A stretch of 64,000 bases of DNA from Schizochytrium sp. TIO01 (GCA_004764695.1 SMSO01000014.1:323148-387147); one strand, 5' to 3'; shown: positions 33,534-45,095, counted from the stretch's first letter. The notes: a model not told the origin generated them from the sequence alone. Made by a program: numbers and translations.

Positions 33534-35459
33534 ATGGGGCTGCAAACATTTGTGAATGAAAGTCATGTCTACTTTCGGCCTCCTTTACTACTCGCGCTGG
33601 TCTGGTTTCTGTACGGTGTAACAGTGTTTGTCTTCAAGAAGACCAATTTGGATTATGCCAAGGCTCTTGGGTTCAACCATGAGACCACTCTGAGTCCAGC
33701 AAATATCTGCACTTCTGCACTAATTATTATGGCGATCTTTCTCGTCTGCTGGCTCATGTATACGCTCAGGTGGCCGTTCTCAGACCCGCTGGTAATTCCT
33801 GGTGTAATGTATATTATCTCGCTCTGCGCACTCTTCGTGCCACTCGATATTCTTAACCGTCGTGGCCGCGAGAGGTTACTCCAGACTCTCTTCCGTGTAT
33901 TCATGCCATTACCGTCTGGCGTACTCTTTGCAGAGGTTGTGCTCGGTGATATTATGACTTCGCTTAGCAAAGCACTTGCTGACATGCAGGTGTCAGTTTG
34001 TGTCCTACTTAGTCACTCTTTCACCGAAGAGACCATGCTGACGGGTGGGCCGTTTGATGCAGAGATCTCAGCTGCTGCGCCTTCTCACAGTTACCTGCGT
34101 ACTAGCTCAACAATGCTGCAAAGCTACGAGCAGTCTTGCTCTGACTCATGGTTGCGTCCTGTAATCACCAGTTTACCATTCTTATTACGCTTTCGCCAGT
34201 GTATTGTAGCATACCACGCTACTGGCCAAGCTTTTCCCCATTTGGTTAACGCGGCCAAATACGCCAGTGCATTCCCTGTAATTTGGATCTCTACCTTTGC
34301 CCATCAGTTCCCAAGCATCAACAGTGAAGCTTTGCGGCGAGTGTGGCTCTTTGCAATCTCTTTCAACTCCTTCTTTTCTTTCATGTGGGACATTGTTATG
34401 GATTGGGGCTTGTCTAGCAACGAGGCACGCTACTTCCTCCTGCGCGAGCGTCTTCTCTTTATGAATAATGATCGTAATAGTGGTTATGCCCGTTTGCGTA
34501 ACGAAGATTATCATGATTATGATGACGACGAAGATGATGGTGATAGCTTCTTCGCGTCTGAGCAACATGATCCCGATGCTGAGCTTGGTCTGCCCCGTTT
34601 AAAGAAGCTCAAAGGATCTGATACGGATCTCTTACGTGAACCTAACGATGTCAGCTCACCAGAAGAACACGTCGTGGTATCTGGCCGCTCTTTCCAAGGG
34701 CTGCAAAAGGACCCCACACCTTCTCCTGCAGGCGTGGCGCCTACGTCTCCGAAAAAAACGGATGATCCTCGTTCCGTCACTGCCCCTGTCGAGGCCACCA
34801 TCGGCAGCGGACTTCCTGCAGCGCAAGGCGTGCTCAGTAGTGGAGATGCCGTCTGGACGAGCTTGCTACGTTTCGGCAACTCTTTGTTGTTCACAGAAGA
34901 ACCAGCACGATCGTCTTCTCTGGCAGAGGGGGGGCATAAAAGCCATTCTGCCCCATTGTTGCCTTCGACTCCGGTTTTCTATTATGGAGCCATTTTGTTT
35001 GATTTCTTGCTTCGTGTTCTGTGGTCTTTCAAGCTTTCTGTACATTTGCAGTTAACCCAGGAAGGCCTAACGTTTGTCCTCGAGCTTTGCGAAGTAGTGC
35101 GCCGTTTCGTGTGGTTTGTCTTCCGCATTGAGTGGGAGATTGTTCAGATCGAGGACCGTGAACGCCTCATGGATTCAATCGATTCTGATGCTGAGACTGA
35201 CTTACCAGAAGAATCGAAACCTGCAATACACCACCCTGTGGCGATTCCACCGGGAATAACAAGTGCCCACGGCGGGAACCTTGGTAGTGGGATTGGAGGT
35301 CAGTTGGGAGGGAGCGGTTCCGGGAGTCCTCCCCACGGTTCTAGCGCGACGTCCCCGGAGGAATTATGGTTAACTTCCCCGGTGAATGTTAGGGGTAAGC
35401 AAGCACGTCTCCGAACGTCTTCAGATCGTCTTTATGAACTCAAACGAACTACTTCATAA
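33534..35459 (+). CDS. EXS-domain membrane protein (ERD1/XPR1-like)
   Basis: 641 aa, no N-terminal SPX domain. EXS proteins without SPX (yeast Erd1 type) are Golgi proteins linked to phosphate export and retention of glycosyltransferases; XPR1 exports phosphate at the plasma membrane. Hydrophobic helices are seen near 15-35, 60-80 and 87-108. The family-typical block SLPFLLRFRQCIVAYHATG followed by HLVNAAKYASAFPVIW lies at about 213-255. A tryptophan-rich helix SFMWDIVMDWGL comes next, and after a break the C-terminal FYYGAILFDFLLRVLWSFKLS (about 481-500). The break is an acidic and Ser/Pro-rich insertion at about 315-478 that splits the EXS core, which is unusual. The hydrophilic Gly/Ser-rich C-tail is probably cytosolic. 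It converges on the small basic protein gene. Confidence 0.85.
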   Translation: MGLQTFVNESHVYFRPPLLLALVWFLYGVTVFVFKKTNLDYAKALGFNHETTLSPANICTSALIIMAIFLVCWLMYTLRWPFSDPLVIPGVMYIISLCALFVPLDILNRRGRERLLQTLFRVFMPLPSGVLFAEVVLGDIMTSLSKALADMQVSVCVLLSHSFTEETMLTGGPFDAEISAAAPSHSYLRTSSTMLQSYEQSCSDSWLRPVITSLPFLLRFRQCIVAYHATGQAFPHLVNAAKYASAFPVIWISTFAHQFPSINSEALRRVWLFAISFNSFFSFMWDIVMDWGLSSNEARYFLLRERLLFMNNDRNSGYARLRNEDYHDYDDDEDDGDSFFASEQHDPDAELGLPRLKKLKGSDTDLLREPNDVSSPEEHVVVSGRSFQGLQKDPTPSPAGVAPTSPKKTDDPRSVTAPVEATIGSGLPAAQGVLSSGDAVWTSLLRFGNSLLFTEEPARSSSLAEGGHKSHSAPLLPSTPVFYYGAILFDFLLRVLWSFKLSVHLQLTQEGLTFVLELCEVVRRFVWFVFRIEWEIVQIEDRERLMDSIDSDAETDLPEESKPAIHHPVAIPPGITSAHGGNLGSGIGGQLGGSGSGSPPHGSSATSPEELWLTSPVNVRGKQARLRTSSDRLYELKRTTS

Positions 35460-36281
35460 AAGCACACATCAAAGTAAACTACATTCTTGCGTCGAACTTT
35501 ACATCGACGAATTAAACTCTGTCAAGCAAGGAGCTATTGCTTGCTGGGTAATCAGGGCTGATAGTATCCTTAACTTTGGAAAGGCTGCTCTTCTCTTGCG
35601 CTTGTGCTGCGAGCAAAGTGTTTGTCTTTTTTAGATTCTTTAGTGCCCTACCTTTGCTAATTCGCTGTGACATTTTTCATTTTGACCTTTTATCTTTCAA
35701 AATGTGTTTAAATTATTCTTGATCAGAAAAATGTTGGCCTTCGTTTCTTTCATTCTAAAGTATGTAAGCTTCCACGTAGCCATTGCAAAAGTTGTGACAG
35801 ATGTTTTACAGGTTATCCCTATTTTAGAAAAGCAAACATGAACAGTTCGAGTTTGTAATGTAAACGATCAGAACTTTCAGGCGTCAAAAAAGCAAAAACT
35901 GAGAACGATTCATGGCGATCTGTCTCAAAATAAAATAAAAACAAGTAAACAGCAGCGGTAGATAGTGAATATAACTAATGGAAACTTTCTTTTTAAAAAT
36001 ACAAAGGAGAGCTAAAGAAGTATTATATACAACCAACCAACATGGCTAGACCAAACAATATTACAAAACTTGTTGAAGACCAAAAATGAAAGGAAAAGGA
36101 ACCTGCTCACAAGAGAACTGGTAAGATATTTTGTTCTTGTGCTGTGAGAAAGAAGATTAGTACGTCTTCTCAATAAAAATTATAAAGACATTCCGCCCAC
36201 CTAAAACAGAGACCCAATCTATAGTCTTAACGACAAGACTTAAAACACTACAATCGAAAATTTAATCCTGTGCATATGGAA
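35460..36281. other. Convergent 3' intergenic region
   Basis: 822 nt, very AT-rich, between tail-to-tail genes. AATAAA-like poly(A) signals occur on + near 35932 and 36173. No gene is seen. Confidence 0.5.
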
Positions 36282-36977
36282 CTATGCTGCAGTACCAACG
36301 TTACGCTGAAGTCTGGTGAGAAAGCGGTTAACAACACTTTTTCGGCGACTTGTCTTGTTTACTTGCTGAGGTTGTGCTGGTTGAGTAGCCTGGGTTTTGA
36401 CCAAATCTTTGCTAGATGATGTTTTACAGACATTGAGGGCTGCCTTTTGAAGCTGTTGAGTCTCGCCAAGCATCCGAACAAAATAAGGACGCTGCCATAA
36501 AAAGGCAGCAAGGTCTGATCGTCGATGCATCGGTCCCTGCAAAAGCAAAGACTGTTTGGGCTGCATGGTGGCAACAGCAGCTGCGGCTTCTGCAGCTTGT
36601 TGGTCTCTTGATTCGCAGGACCTTGACCGCGGGGTCATTGTAGGTGGTTTAGATCGTAAGCTGTGTGGGCTCTCCAAGGTATGCCGTCGCCTTCGGTCCT
36701 TGCGCATCATCAAAACATCATCTTGTGCCATTGAAGATGAGGTAACTTTAGTACGATCTGGCGCGGTATATACAGCAGGAGTTGTCCTATTAGTGATGGC
36801 TGATTTACGTCTATAGTTCTTTGTCGACGATCTTTCTCCGGCATATGAACGCAGTTGCTGATGCTGCCGTGATCTCCGGCGCATCGTCAAATCACGGTTC
36901 TCGAGGCAGTCCTCTTCGCCAGAGGTGGCTGCGACCTCCACGCCTTGCACGGTTAGCCAATTATCCCAACTGTCCAT
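36282..36977 (-). CDS. Basic Ser/Arg-rich hypothetical protein
   Basis: 231 aa, ATG start, no recognised domain. It is strongly basic with several kinase-type sites: RRRRHT near the middle, and RRKS both in the N-terminal half and near the C-terminus. An Ala-rich helix (EAAAAVA) and a short conserved-looking segment LAAFLWQRPYFVRMLGE lie between disordered regions. Predicted to be largely unstructured; a nuclear or cytoskeletal phosphoprotein is possible but unsupported. It is the only long frame in this interval and is followed downstream by AT-rich sequence, which favours a real gene. Its upstream side opens into the gene-poor tract, with an ATT trinucleotide run at 37034-37058. Confidence 0.6.
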   Translation of the reverse strand: MDSWDNWLTVQGVEVAATSGEEDCLENRDLTMRRRSRQHQQLRSYAGERSSTKNYRRKSAITNRTTPAVYTAPDRTKVTSSSMAQDDVLMMRKDRRRRHTLESPHSLRSKPPTMTPRSRSCESRDQQAAEAAAAVATMQPKQSLLLQGPMHRRSDLAAFLWQRPYFVRMLGETQQLQKAALNVCKTSSSKDLVKTQATQPAQPQQVNKTSRRKSVVNRFLTRLQRNVGTAA

Positions 36978-37033
36978 GATGTGAAGTTTTCCGGCGTTCC
37001 GTATTTGTTTGCTTTGGCCCAGCGCGCCGCAGC

Positions 37034-37058
37034 TATTATTATTATTATTACTATTATT
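37034..37058. repeat. ATT trinucleotide run
   Basis: About eight ATT units with one interruption, in the 5' flank of the basic protein gene. Confidence 0.85.
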
Positions 37059-38721
37059 CTTTGACTGCCTGAGACGATTTGGGTTTTGCTTTCTTCTAGC
37101 GAGAATGGTCCGTCCAATGCACGTTTCTGTGTCTTTATCCTGTCAAAAGCGTATCGGAACCACCTTCCTAGTTAATGCTTTCTGATTGCTAGTATCACTA
37201 GTATGCTGAGCGTGGAATTTGGGAGAAGCCCTTGCTTGCTTACTTATGTGTAAGTGCGCGGCCCTTCAGCCAATCAGCCAACTTGCACGATTTCCAATCA
37301 ACCAACTGTACCAGTGGAGTACTAGCTGGCAACTCAATCAATCGACCAAATGGTTGTTTGGTTGGCACTTGCAAAGACAATTTCCCAGTTCCTTCTCCCT
37401 TTCCACTTTCCCCCCAAAAGATGATGCAGTGCTGACTCACCGTCAACGCACTTCAATTTCTGAAAGCCTTTTCCTTTCTCCTCTACGACTGCTTCTTATT
37501 TGCTTGAGTAGTATCTACTAGGTAGCACCTATCACCAGCTTGTGAAAGGGGCGAACTAACTAACTCACTCACTCCAAGTTCTACCGCCCGCGAGAGGTAC
37601 CAAAGCGCTGGCGTTCTCCAGCAAGCCAACGAGACGATCCCAGTCTACCAGAACCTCGCTAAAAGCTGTCCGAGTGAGGATGCAAGGTTCTCCACCAACA
37701 CAAGCCCGAGTATTGGTACGTACTCCTCAGCCCTGATCGACAAACGATTCTCGAAACTCGGCCCTGAATAGCTGAATGAGTCACTCGGAACGAATGAAGA
37801 AAAAGTGAATGTAAGAAGTTTGAGCAATAGGATGAGAGGTTCTTCTGCTGCTGGCTAACAACAAGAATGAACAAAAGTCAATACAACTGCAGTGGTCGAA
37901 GCCACCAAAAAGGCCTGACCGTCACAATGCACGCCGTACCTTGGTTTGATCTTCCGTGCTACGTTTCCCTCAAGCTGCTTACTTTTTCCCCAGCAGCACC
38001 TGCAGCAAACGCTGCCTAATCGATCCACAAGTATTCGCCGCACGTGCACAGACCAAAGTATGTGCTTGTTAATGTCTCTCTTACTTAAAACTATACAAGT
38101 CCCTGTGCTTTTGATGTTTGCAGGTGATTTGTAGAAGATATAGGTGATTGCAAGTTACGCAAATTGTGCAAGGGAGTTCAATCGATTGGCGGCTTCTTTG
38201 GTTGTATCGCTATCGCCCTTCAATTTGGTGGTCAACCTTGTCGTCTACGGGCCAGCGTGAATCAGCAATTTAATTGATCACTTACCTGCTGGCTCGTGCC
38301 GGTCTTGGTCCCGGTGCCTCTGACCGACACCTCTATATATCACCTAGGAGCTCTTAACCAGGCGCCGCCTGCTTCCAAGCAGCCACTTTGGCGCCCAGTT
38401 TTGCAGGTCACCGAGTTAAGCCCCGATGCCTTTGTGGCTTTGTCCGCAGCTCGACAGCTCCACCTGCTCTTCAAAGCCTGCGTCGTCTCCTCGATATTCA
38501 CTCTGGAAGAATGGCAACAGGCCTTCAACTAGTCTTCGAGTTCTTCTCAAGAACCAATCCTATCTCCTGTCCTAGGCGTTCTCTGTGCTACCAACAAGTA
38601 GAACGGGAGGAAAAAGGAACGACTCGGAAGCTCTAACGCAAGAGCTTCTAGCTGCTAGTACTGGCTAGCCTTTGCTATAGGATCCACGGTTTCCTAGCCA
38701 GATAAGGCGAGAAAGAAGAGG

Positions 38722-38750
38722 TTACTTACTTACTTACTTCCTTCCTTACT
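38722..38750. repeat. TTAC/TTCC microsatellite
   Basis: TTAC units pass into TTCC units. On the minus strand the GTAA phase produces overlapping GTAAGT donor-like strings, a source of false splice predictions. Confidence 0.85.
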
Positions 38751-39280
38751 GCCAGAGCCTTCAGTCTCTAGCTAGAGAATGAAAGAAGAAGAACGATCTT
38801 CGCACCTATGCTCGGCAAGCTGTCAGAATGGCAGCGTGGAATTAGGTGACTGCTTGCGTGCTGGCCCAAAGTTCCTCGCTGGCCTTTACTTACGGGTTTT
38901 ACGGCCGCAACGTCTGGAGGGCCAATGTCACCTTTTCGTACGCGTCTTATTTCTAGTTCTGGGCTCCTGACGGTTTACTCGATTTGATCTATAGCTCTAC
39001 GTGCCTTCGTAGGTATTACTCGCAATTATTGAATGAGTGAACGAATGAATGAATGTTATTGTTATGAAGTCCTTGTTTGCTCTTGATGTTCTCCAACGAG
39101 AGCTTGGATGCTCGACGAGGCTGTCGCTCAGGCGGCAGCTTTGTCGCGTGACTCCTGCAAATACCTCTACGACGCGTCCTTCGACGGTGCTGCTGGGCTC
39201 TGTCGCCTTGATGTCAGCACTTGCTTGACTTCGATGCGCTGCTTCGAGTTTTGCCTTGGAGTTCTTCTTCTGGTGTAGAA

Positions 39281-39297
39281 GCAGCAGCAGCAGCAGT
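39281..39297. repeat. Short AGC trinucleotide run
   Basis: Five to six GCA/AGC units, non-coding as far as can be seen. Confidence 0.8.
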
Positions 39298-39567
39298 ATA
39301 AACAGGAGCAGCAATCAGTTGAACCTCTCGAACAAACTCGACGACTCGTCGCAGCTTCAGAGACCGCACGTGGCTCTGCGGCGCTCCTCCAACTCCTCCT
39401 TCAAGTTACGGACTGCTGGCTCAACTCGCAAGAGGTTGCCAGGTTTGTGAGGTGGACTTGGCTTTGGAGATGATGGCGCGAATGGCGGCGACGGAAACCC
39501 AAGCAAACGAAAGTACAACACTCTGTAAAGAATCCAACAGTGTGTTCCTTCTTAAAAAGCAATCAGG

Positions 39568-39601
<34 letters not shown>
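39568..39601. repeat. (CAAT)n array
   Basis: About eight perfect CAAT units followed by GATAGATC. The most regular of the many CAAT/AATC arrays in this tract. Confidence 0.9.
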
Positions 39602-39876
39602 ATAGATCAACTTCACTTCACGCAGCACTTTCAAACTATCCGAAACTAATAAAGCCACTCGCCACCGCGTGGTGGCTGCGGCCTCAGTCTCGACAGCTCA
39701 GCTCTGCAATGTCTTCAAGCACCAGGAACTGTAAAGAGCTCTCAATGAATATCAATGAGCAGCTCACCGTGAGGCTCGAAATGCGTTGTGCACCTTTGTG
39801 TCCGCCCAATAGGAATCGGTTACTCTTCAATAAGTGCCTCTTTGGGTCTGAATCTGTTCTTTCTTCTCTCCCCCCT

Positions 39877-39972
39877 TACGTACTTACGTAGATACCTACT
39901 TACGTAGATACCTACTTATGTAGATACCTACGTACGTAGATACGTACTTACGTAGATACGTACTTACGTAGA
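39877..39972. repeat. ~16-nt minisatellite rich in TACGTA palindromes
   Basis: Five to six copies of a unit like CTTACGTAGATACCTA with small substitutions. Each copy carries the self-complementary hexamer TACGTA or its variant, so the array can form repeated short hairpins or cruciforms. Confidence 0.85.
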
Positions 39973-40900
39973 GGGGGGTAAACTTGATAGAAGAACATTG
40001 TTCTTTTGAAAGGGAAAAGAAAAAAGAAGAAAAAAAAGTTTCATGGAAGTGCGAACGCGGAAGAAAGAAGGCCAAAAGTGTGCGCGCAATCGCAATGAGG
40101 GAATATTGTAGAATTGAGCAGAAAGAAAGTATGAAAGAAAAGAACTCACAACTTAGTTGAGGTTTCGAAAGCCGACTTGACCAGGCCACGCAAATACCTG
40201 CAGGATTCGTCCACCGTTACTCTCAATGTATGAAACCCACGCAACGCTCACATATAATTATCAATTCATCTGCAGAGGGCTTAGACAGACATATGCTGTA
40301 GCTCCTCTTCCATGATGGCCTGCCACTCCTACATTCTGCTAATGTTTAATCTATGAGGCCGTGCCCTCTGCCTCCTTCCAATCTCGTTTGACTGTGTGGG
40401 TGAGAGATAGGTTAGTAACTTGTCAATAGCACTACTACGCGTGGCACGGTAGTGGGAACTAGCCTAGTGCTAATCCTGTAACAATGTATCTATCCTAGCA
40501 CTAGTTAGGTTTAAAAAGAAAAGATTTTAATAAAATTTGTTTTAAATTATTAACTTGTAAAAAATTGATGATGCAATACTTTGGGCCAATCGAGTTTCAG
40601 GATTCTTGGAGATTCCCTCAAGCTCAAAAGAGCCAAAGGCTTTCTTGTCAAATGACCCAACCTTAAGCCAGATAGACCCGTGTCGTTCATGATCTCTCCA
40701 GAATGCCTCCGCCCAAACGTGTCCTAATGGTTACTCACTATCTTTGCGATGCTCTTCGAAAAGCGCTTTTTTCCCGAGTAGATAGATATGATGCTATAGT
40801 ACGCACCAGGCTGACTAGCCACAGCTAACCAACTACTACCACCCCATCAGACAGTCATAGTCGTCTCTCTCTTCTAAAGACAACAACGCCCTCGCCGGCA

Positions 40901-41269
40901 ATGCATGCCGCCGCTCAATCGCTCCTTCAGCCTCCACTTGCGGAAGAACTGCGCGCGTTTCTGCCGTCGGGCGCTGTCCTTCTTTCGAGCTCGCTCCGGG
41001 TCCTTCTCTGCGCTGCACTCTCGCGAGCGAGCGCCAATGCGGTCTCTACTTCCCTGCCAGAGCCTGCCGAGTTCTTGACGTGCCGGTCTCTCGTTCTATC
41101 GATCTATCACGACGCTCATCAGTCGATGTCGCTCTCGGCGGTGATCGCCACCCACTTGCACGACCCGATCATCCTCGCTTCGTTCAAAGATCCCCTGATT
41201 CACAATGGCCGGTGCGTGAATGGGTGCGATCTTCAACGAGCTTGTTCAAGTCTTCAACGAGCCTGTTGA
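40901..41269 (+). other. Open patch of 122 codons, possible exon
   Basis: ATG-initiated, moderately hydrophobic (MHAAAQSLLQPPLAEEL, then RVLLCAALSRAS), no recognised domain. The overlapping + frames are also open at its 3' end, around a tandem near-repeat of CTTCAACGAGC (41230-41268). Retained as a possible exon only. Confidence 0.25.
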
Positions 41270-41371
41270 CGTTCGTTCATCCGCCATTGCGCTGCGGATT
41301 GTGACGCTAAACACAAACACGATCATTGCAATAACCAGTCTCATCTTTCCTGACGTATCTCCCTCAAAGTC

Positions 41372-41408
41372 GCACACACACACGCACGCAGACAGACAAA
41401 CAGACAGG
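41372..41408. repeat. CA / CAGA microsatellite
   Basis: CACACACA, then CGCACGCA, then GACAGACAAACAGACAG units. Confidence 0.85.
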
Positions 41409-41569
41409 TCGTTCTCAAGCCGCAAGAGCCGCGTCTTTGCTCATTTGCTGCCACATCAAAGTCGATCGTGGCCTTCGCCACGTCGAGGAAGCCTGTCAGC
41501 CCTGTAAATAAATCTTTGGGGACTGGCGTGGGACGTGGCCTTCGAGTGCAGCAAATCGTTTCTCAATCA

Positions 41570-41594
41570 CTCACTCAGTTACTCAATGAGTGAG
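41570..41594. repeat. 8-bp perfect inverted repeat
   Basis: CTCACTCA at 41570-41577 pairs with TGAGTGAG at 41587-41594 across a 9-nt loop. There is no U-tract, so not a terminator. It is probably a by-product of the ACTC/GAGT microsatellite phase. Confidence 0.6.
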
Positions 41595-42894
41595 CCAGTG
41601 AGTCGGTGGAAAAAGGGTTCTGCAAATCTAAGATCGCCTTTCTCAGGTCTTCAAGTTCTTGTCCAGACGTTAATGATCTAAGCAAGCTCAGAACCTCAAG
41701 CAAGCTCTCGCAGACTTGGATGGCTGGCTAATACCACGCGGCGACTTGGCGTGCCGACCGTTCACGTGAAGTTGGGCTTGCAAGTAAGTATATTGGCCAC
41801 CCATTAAAGCATCGCTGGAGGCTTTGGTTTCGTTTGGATATCTTGCCTGGCAAAGTCTGAGAATTTTGCCGCGCTGGCACTGGCCTAGTAGGCACTACTA
41901 GTAGCTAGCTATTAGCTCATAGCTATTAGCTCATGGAGATGGAAACCAGCTGGCTAAAGAGCGACGGCGCGAGCGACTTCAAGATCGACAGGGGCGATGA
42001 GATGACATCGACCAACAGTGAGAGTCGAGAAGGAAAGAAACTATCGAGGCGGCTTGCTAGACCGACCTTCCTTCCTGTGAAGGCCTCTCAAATCCAAGCA
42101 GGCATTCGTTGCTTCATTGGGGAACTCACTTCGCAACTCGTCGCCGTACAGTCAAAGAAGTAAATCTAGCAAACCATATGTACAACTAACATAAATACGT
42201 GAGTATATCCACCATCATAATTATCGTCGGCGTCTCTCCAAGAACAGCCATAATCCCAGCATGCATTATGATCATGACTAGCGTGCTCTCCTTTCTTTGA
42301 CTCCTTGATCGTGCATACGTGCTTCGCACATACATCATGCCGGTCATCTGTCCCGTATTGTAGAGAGAACGCAATTGATCTGGTGTCATTATCACGTTCA
42401 ACTCCAGACTGCCTTGACTTTGATCTTGAAGTTGAAGTTGAATGAAATGCTACGTAGGCTTCTACTTACCTAATTGCCTAGTAGTAGGTAGCCTAGCTAG
42501 GTACAACATCAACACGCTCGTACACACCATTTTGTGGCAATTAATTAATTGTGACGAGCCTGTGCTCTCACCACACTGAGCAGACCGCGATGCACCTGTT
42601 GCAAGGAGCTGTCGCTGCGATTTTATCTGCCATCGCTGTAGGCCTTTTCCGTGCTTTCGCTGTAGTCCGCCATCCAAAATTGCAGCTACAGCACCGAATT
42701 GCGAGAACCGTGCCCAAAGCTCCGTCGCTTACGGTCCATGTTTGAGCTCAAGAGCTTGAATTTTGTGCTTGTCTCAAAGTCCACGCAGAATAAAATGAAT
42801 GGACGGCTGTCACGCGTCGATCCAGCCCCCAGAAGACCGTGGCGTTGGCGCTCTCGCCGATCACTCACACCTCCTCGGCCGCCCCAATAAGTAA

Positions 42895-43209
42895 GCACTC
42901 TACGTATTCAAGTCGCCCATCCCGAGGCTCAAGATCGCCAACCAGCTGGCAGAGGAACTCGTGTTGTTGTTCTTCCTCGGTACGATCATCACGATTAGAG
43001 AATGCAATCCACTGACCGAGGAGTGCTCCATCTCCACGCCGCCGAAGATGTCTTCTGCGGGCTGTGCGATGATTGACCTTGCCGGCGATCTCGGCGGCGA
43101 TCTCGGCGGCGATCTCGGCCTTCGATCGAATGGTCCGCGTCAAATCGCAAATCAGTCCGAATTCGCCAGCTTGGTCGCGCGGTACTACCCCAGATCCAAC
43201 TTGCTTTGA
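42895..43209 (+). other. Open patch of 104 codons without early ATG, possible exon
   Basis: The frame opens after TAA at 42892 and reads protein-like from its start (PIPRLKIANQLAEELVLLFF, then LGTIITIRECNPLTEECS). A 12-nt repeat gives GDLG copies. A CAG|GTAAGT donor lies 86 nt after its stop, but in a different frame. The minus strand is also open here with an acidic C-terminal-looking end (RLEYVECLLIGAAEEV, stop). The strand cannot be decided by eye. Confidence 0.3.
43084..43120. repeat. 12-nt tandem repeat GGCGATCTCGGC x3
   Basis: Three exact tandem copies in a GC-rich patch, keeping frame on both strands (GDLG on +, AEIA on -). Confidence 0.9.
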
Positions 43210-43673
43210 GCCGTCTGAAAGCTCGCTTTGGACCGCCTTCCACTTCTTCGCCCTTCTTCACTCCTCCCTCGTGCTACGCAGGTGCTTTGAACAGGTAAGT
43301 CAGTTGTTTCGCTGCGTTCTTTGCCGCACTCATCACATCGCGAGCGAGTTTCACGCGGAAGCGGAGGCGGTGGCAGCGTTCGCTTAACTTTTCTAAGTGT
43401 ACATATATATCGAAGAAGATCCTTCAAGTTCCCAAAGAAAACTTTCCCAAGAGCGTCCAGTCTACACAGAGACGAGAAGCCAATGCAGATCTTCTCAAGC
43501 TCAACCGGGCAAAGCGATCTTCCTCAGCTGGTCGCATCAAGCTTTCAACAACCCAGCTGTAACTAGCGTCTTCTTCAATTGCCTGCCGCGGCTTATCTAT
43601 CTCCCTTCGTTCAGAAGTGGCGAAGCAAGCACTACTCCTTTCATTTGTTGATTCATTCACTTTTATTCATTTA

Positions 43674-43699
43674 TTTTAATTTAATTTAATTTAATTTAA
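43674..43699. repeat. TTTAA pentanucleotide run
   Basis: Five TTTAA/TTAAT units in AT-rich sequence. Confidence 0.85.
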
Positions 43700-43787
43700 C
43701 TTCTTTTTTCAAAGTTAAAAAATATATACGTCATTAAAATATATTACAAGCCTCTATTAGCCATTGATGGTGAGAAGGTTTACTTAC

Positions 43788-44118
43788 CATCTTTTCTTAC
43801 AATTAGAGAAAACCCCTGGGGGCTAAGAGGCGCATAGGACCTCCTAGCTGCCCGTGAACAGGCGAGGCACTTAAAAGAAATACCAAAAGGCCTCTCCGCG
43901 CCACCATTGAATCCGAATTCAGAGACAGCGTCGGACCCCATGAAATTCGCCGTTGCGTTCCTCATTCTCTTTTTCAGCCGTCTCTGCGACGAGACGAGAG
44001 GAGACGAGGGGTGCTTCTTCCCCCGTCTGCTTTCATCGCCTCCCTCGTCCACGCGGTTGCAGTAGACAACCACGCGAGCGTACGAACTTACTTGCAGACA
44101 TCCAGACAACCAAACCAA
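43788..44118 (-). other. Open patch ending at a consensus splice donor, possible exon
   Basis: About 110 codons on the minus strand run directly into GTAAGT (43782-43787), just after the GAT codon for Asp and a first G. A second GTAAGT lies inside, near 44086-44091. The predicted peptide is basic (SSQRRLKKRMRNATANFMG) with no known domain. The match of the open frame with a donor is suggestive only. Confidence 0.25.
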
Positions 44119-44697
44119 AAAACTTTCTTCTTCATCAACAGATAAAATGTGTACTAAATGAATGAATATGAATTCCGAATTTCAGGCTCACACAAGCCCG
44201 CGAACCAGGCTAGCTCGCTAGCAATCAATATCCATCAATCAATCACAGCCACGCTCAATTCCATCGTCGATGCTGGAGAGCGAGCGACCTGGACACAGCC
44301 CACAAGGACCGGGTCTGCCTGCAGTGGAGAGAGCCTCAAGCCCGTAGCTATGCAGCATCCAAATGAATGAAACCATCACTCGTCCATTCATTCTTCTCTT
44401 CTGTATTCATTTTCTCATGCACGCCATGTGCGGAAGCTGAGTGACCTGGTCACTCGTGAGAGCTTTGCAGCGGTAAGCCTTAAGGTCAGCAGGCCCATCG
44501 CGCAGCGCCGCCGCGCCGTGGATCCAACTTGCCTGCCCTCGCTCGCTCCGTGCTATCTCTGCAGCCTCGAGGGTCGTACTCAACACCAGCAGCGAGGCAG
44601 CCAGCTTCGCACGCGAGCAGTGCAGCAATCAATGCATGCATGGATGCATGGATGCCATCAATCAATTTGTCCATCATGTCTTCAAGTCCAGATACGT

Positions 44698-44768
44698 GAA
44701 TGAATGAATCAATCAATCAATCGAGGAGTCGATCAATCAGGCAAGCAAGCAAGCAAGCAAGCAAGCAA
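44698..44768. repeat. Compound GAAT / CAAT / GCAA microsatellite
   Basis: GAAT units, then AATC units, a short unique GAGGAGTCGATC stretch, then about seven GCAA units. Confidence 0.9.
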
Positions 44769-45095
44769 TTTGCCGAACCTTGTCGTCGTGCTCGCTGCCG
44801 TGTCCACGCCTTGGCCGCGTGGAGGCTGCGTGCTCTAAATTCTCGAGCTCTTGGTTTGTTCTGCACGCACGTGTAAGCAGGCAGCTTTGTCCTCCTCAGC
44901 TTGTTCCCAGCCAAGCAGGTGAACGTCGTGGTAGGCGCCCTTGAAGCCAACCCCCGTTTGCGTGACATGCACGCACCATCCTGCCCAGCGCCGTCCAGCT
45001 TGCCCTTGCCAAGCCACTCCGGCCATTCGCACTCGAGCTTGCTTCGCTGCTCTGACGAAAGAAGAGGTCCTCTCGATCCCTTTCCCATCTTGCAC

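Noticed and set aside
41570-41594. Inverted repeat as a possible terminator or small RNA hairpin
   Set aside because: The stem is only 8 bp, there is no flanking gene end, and it is explained by ACTC/GAGT microsatellite phasing.
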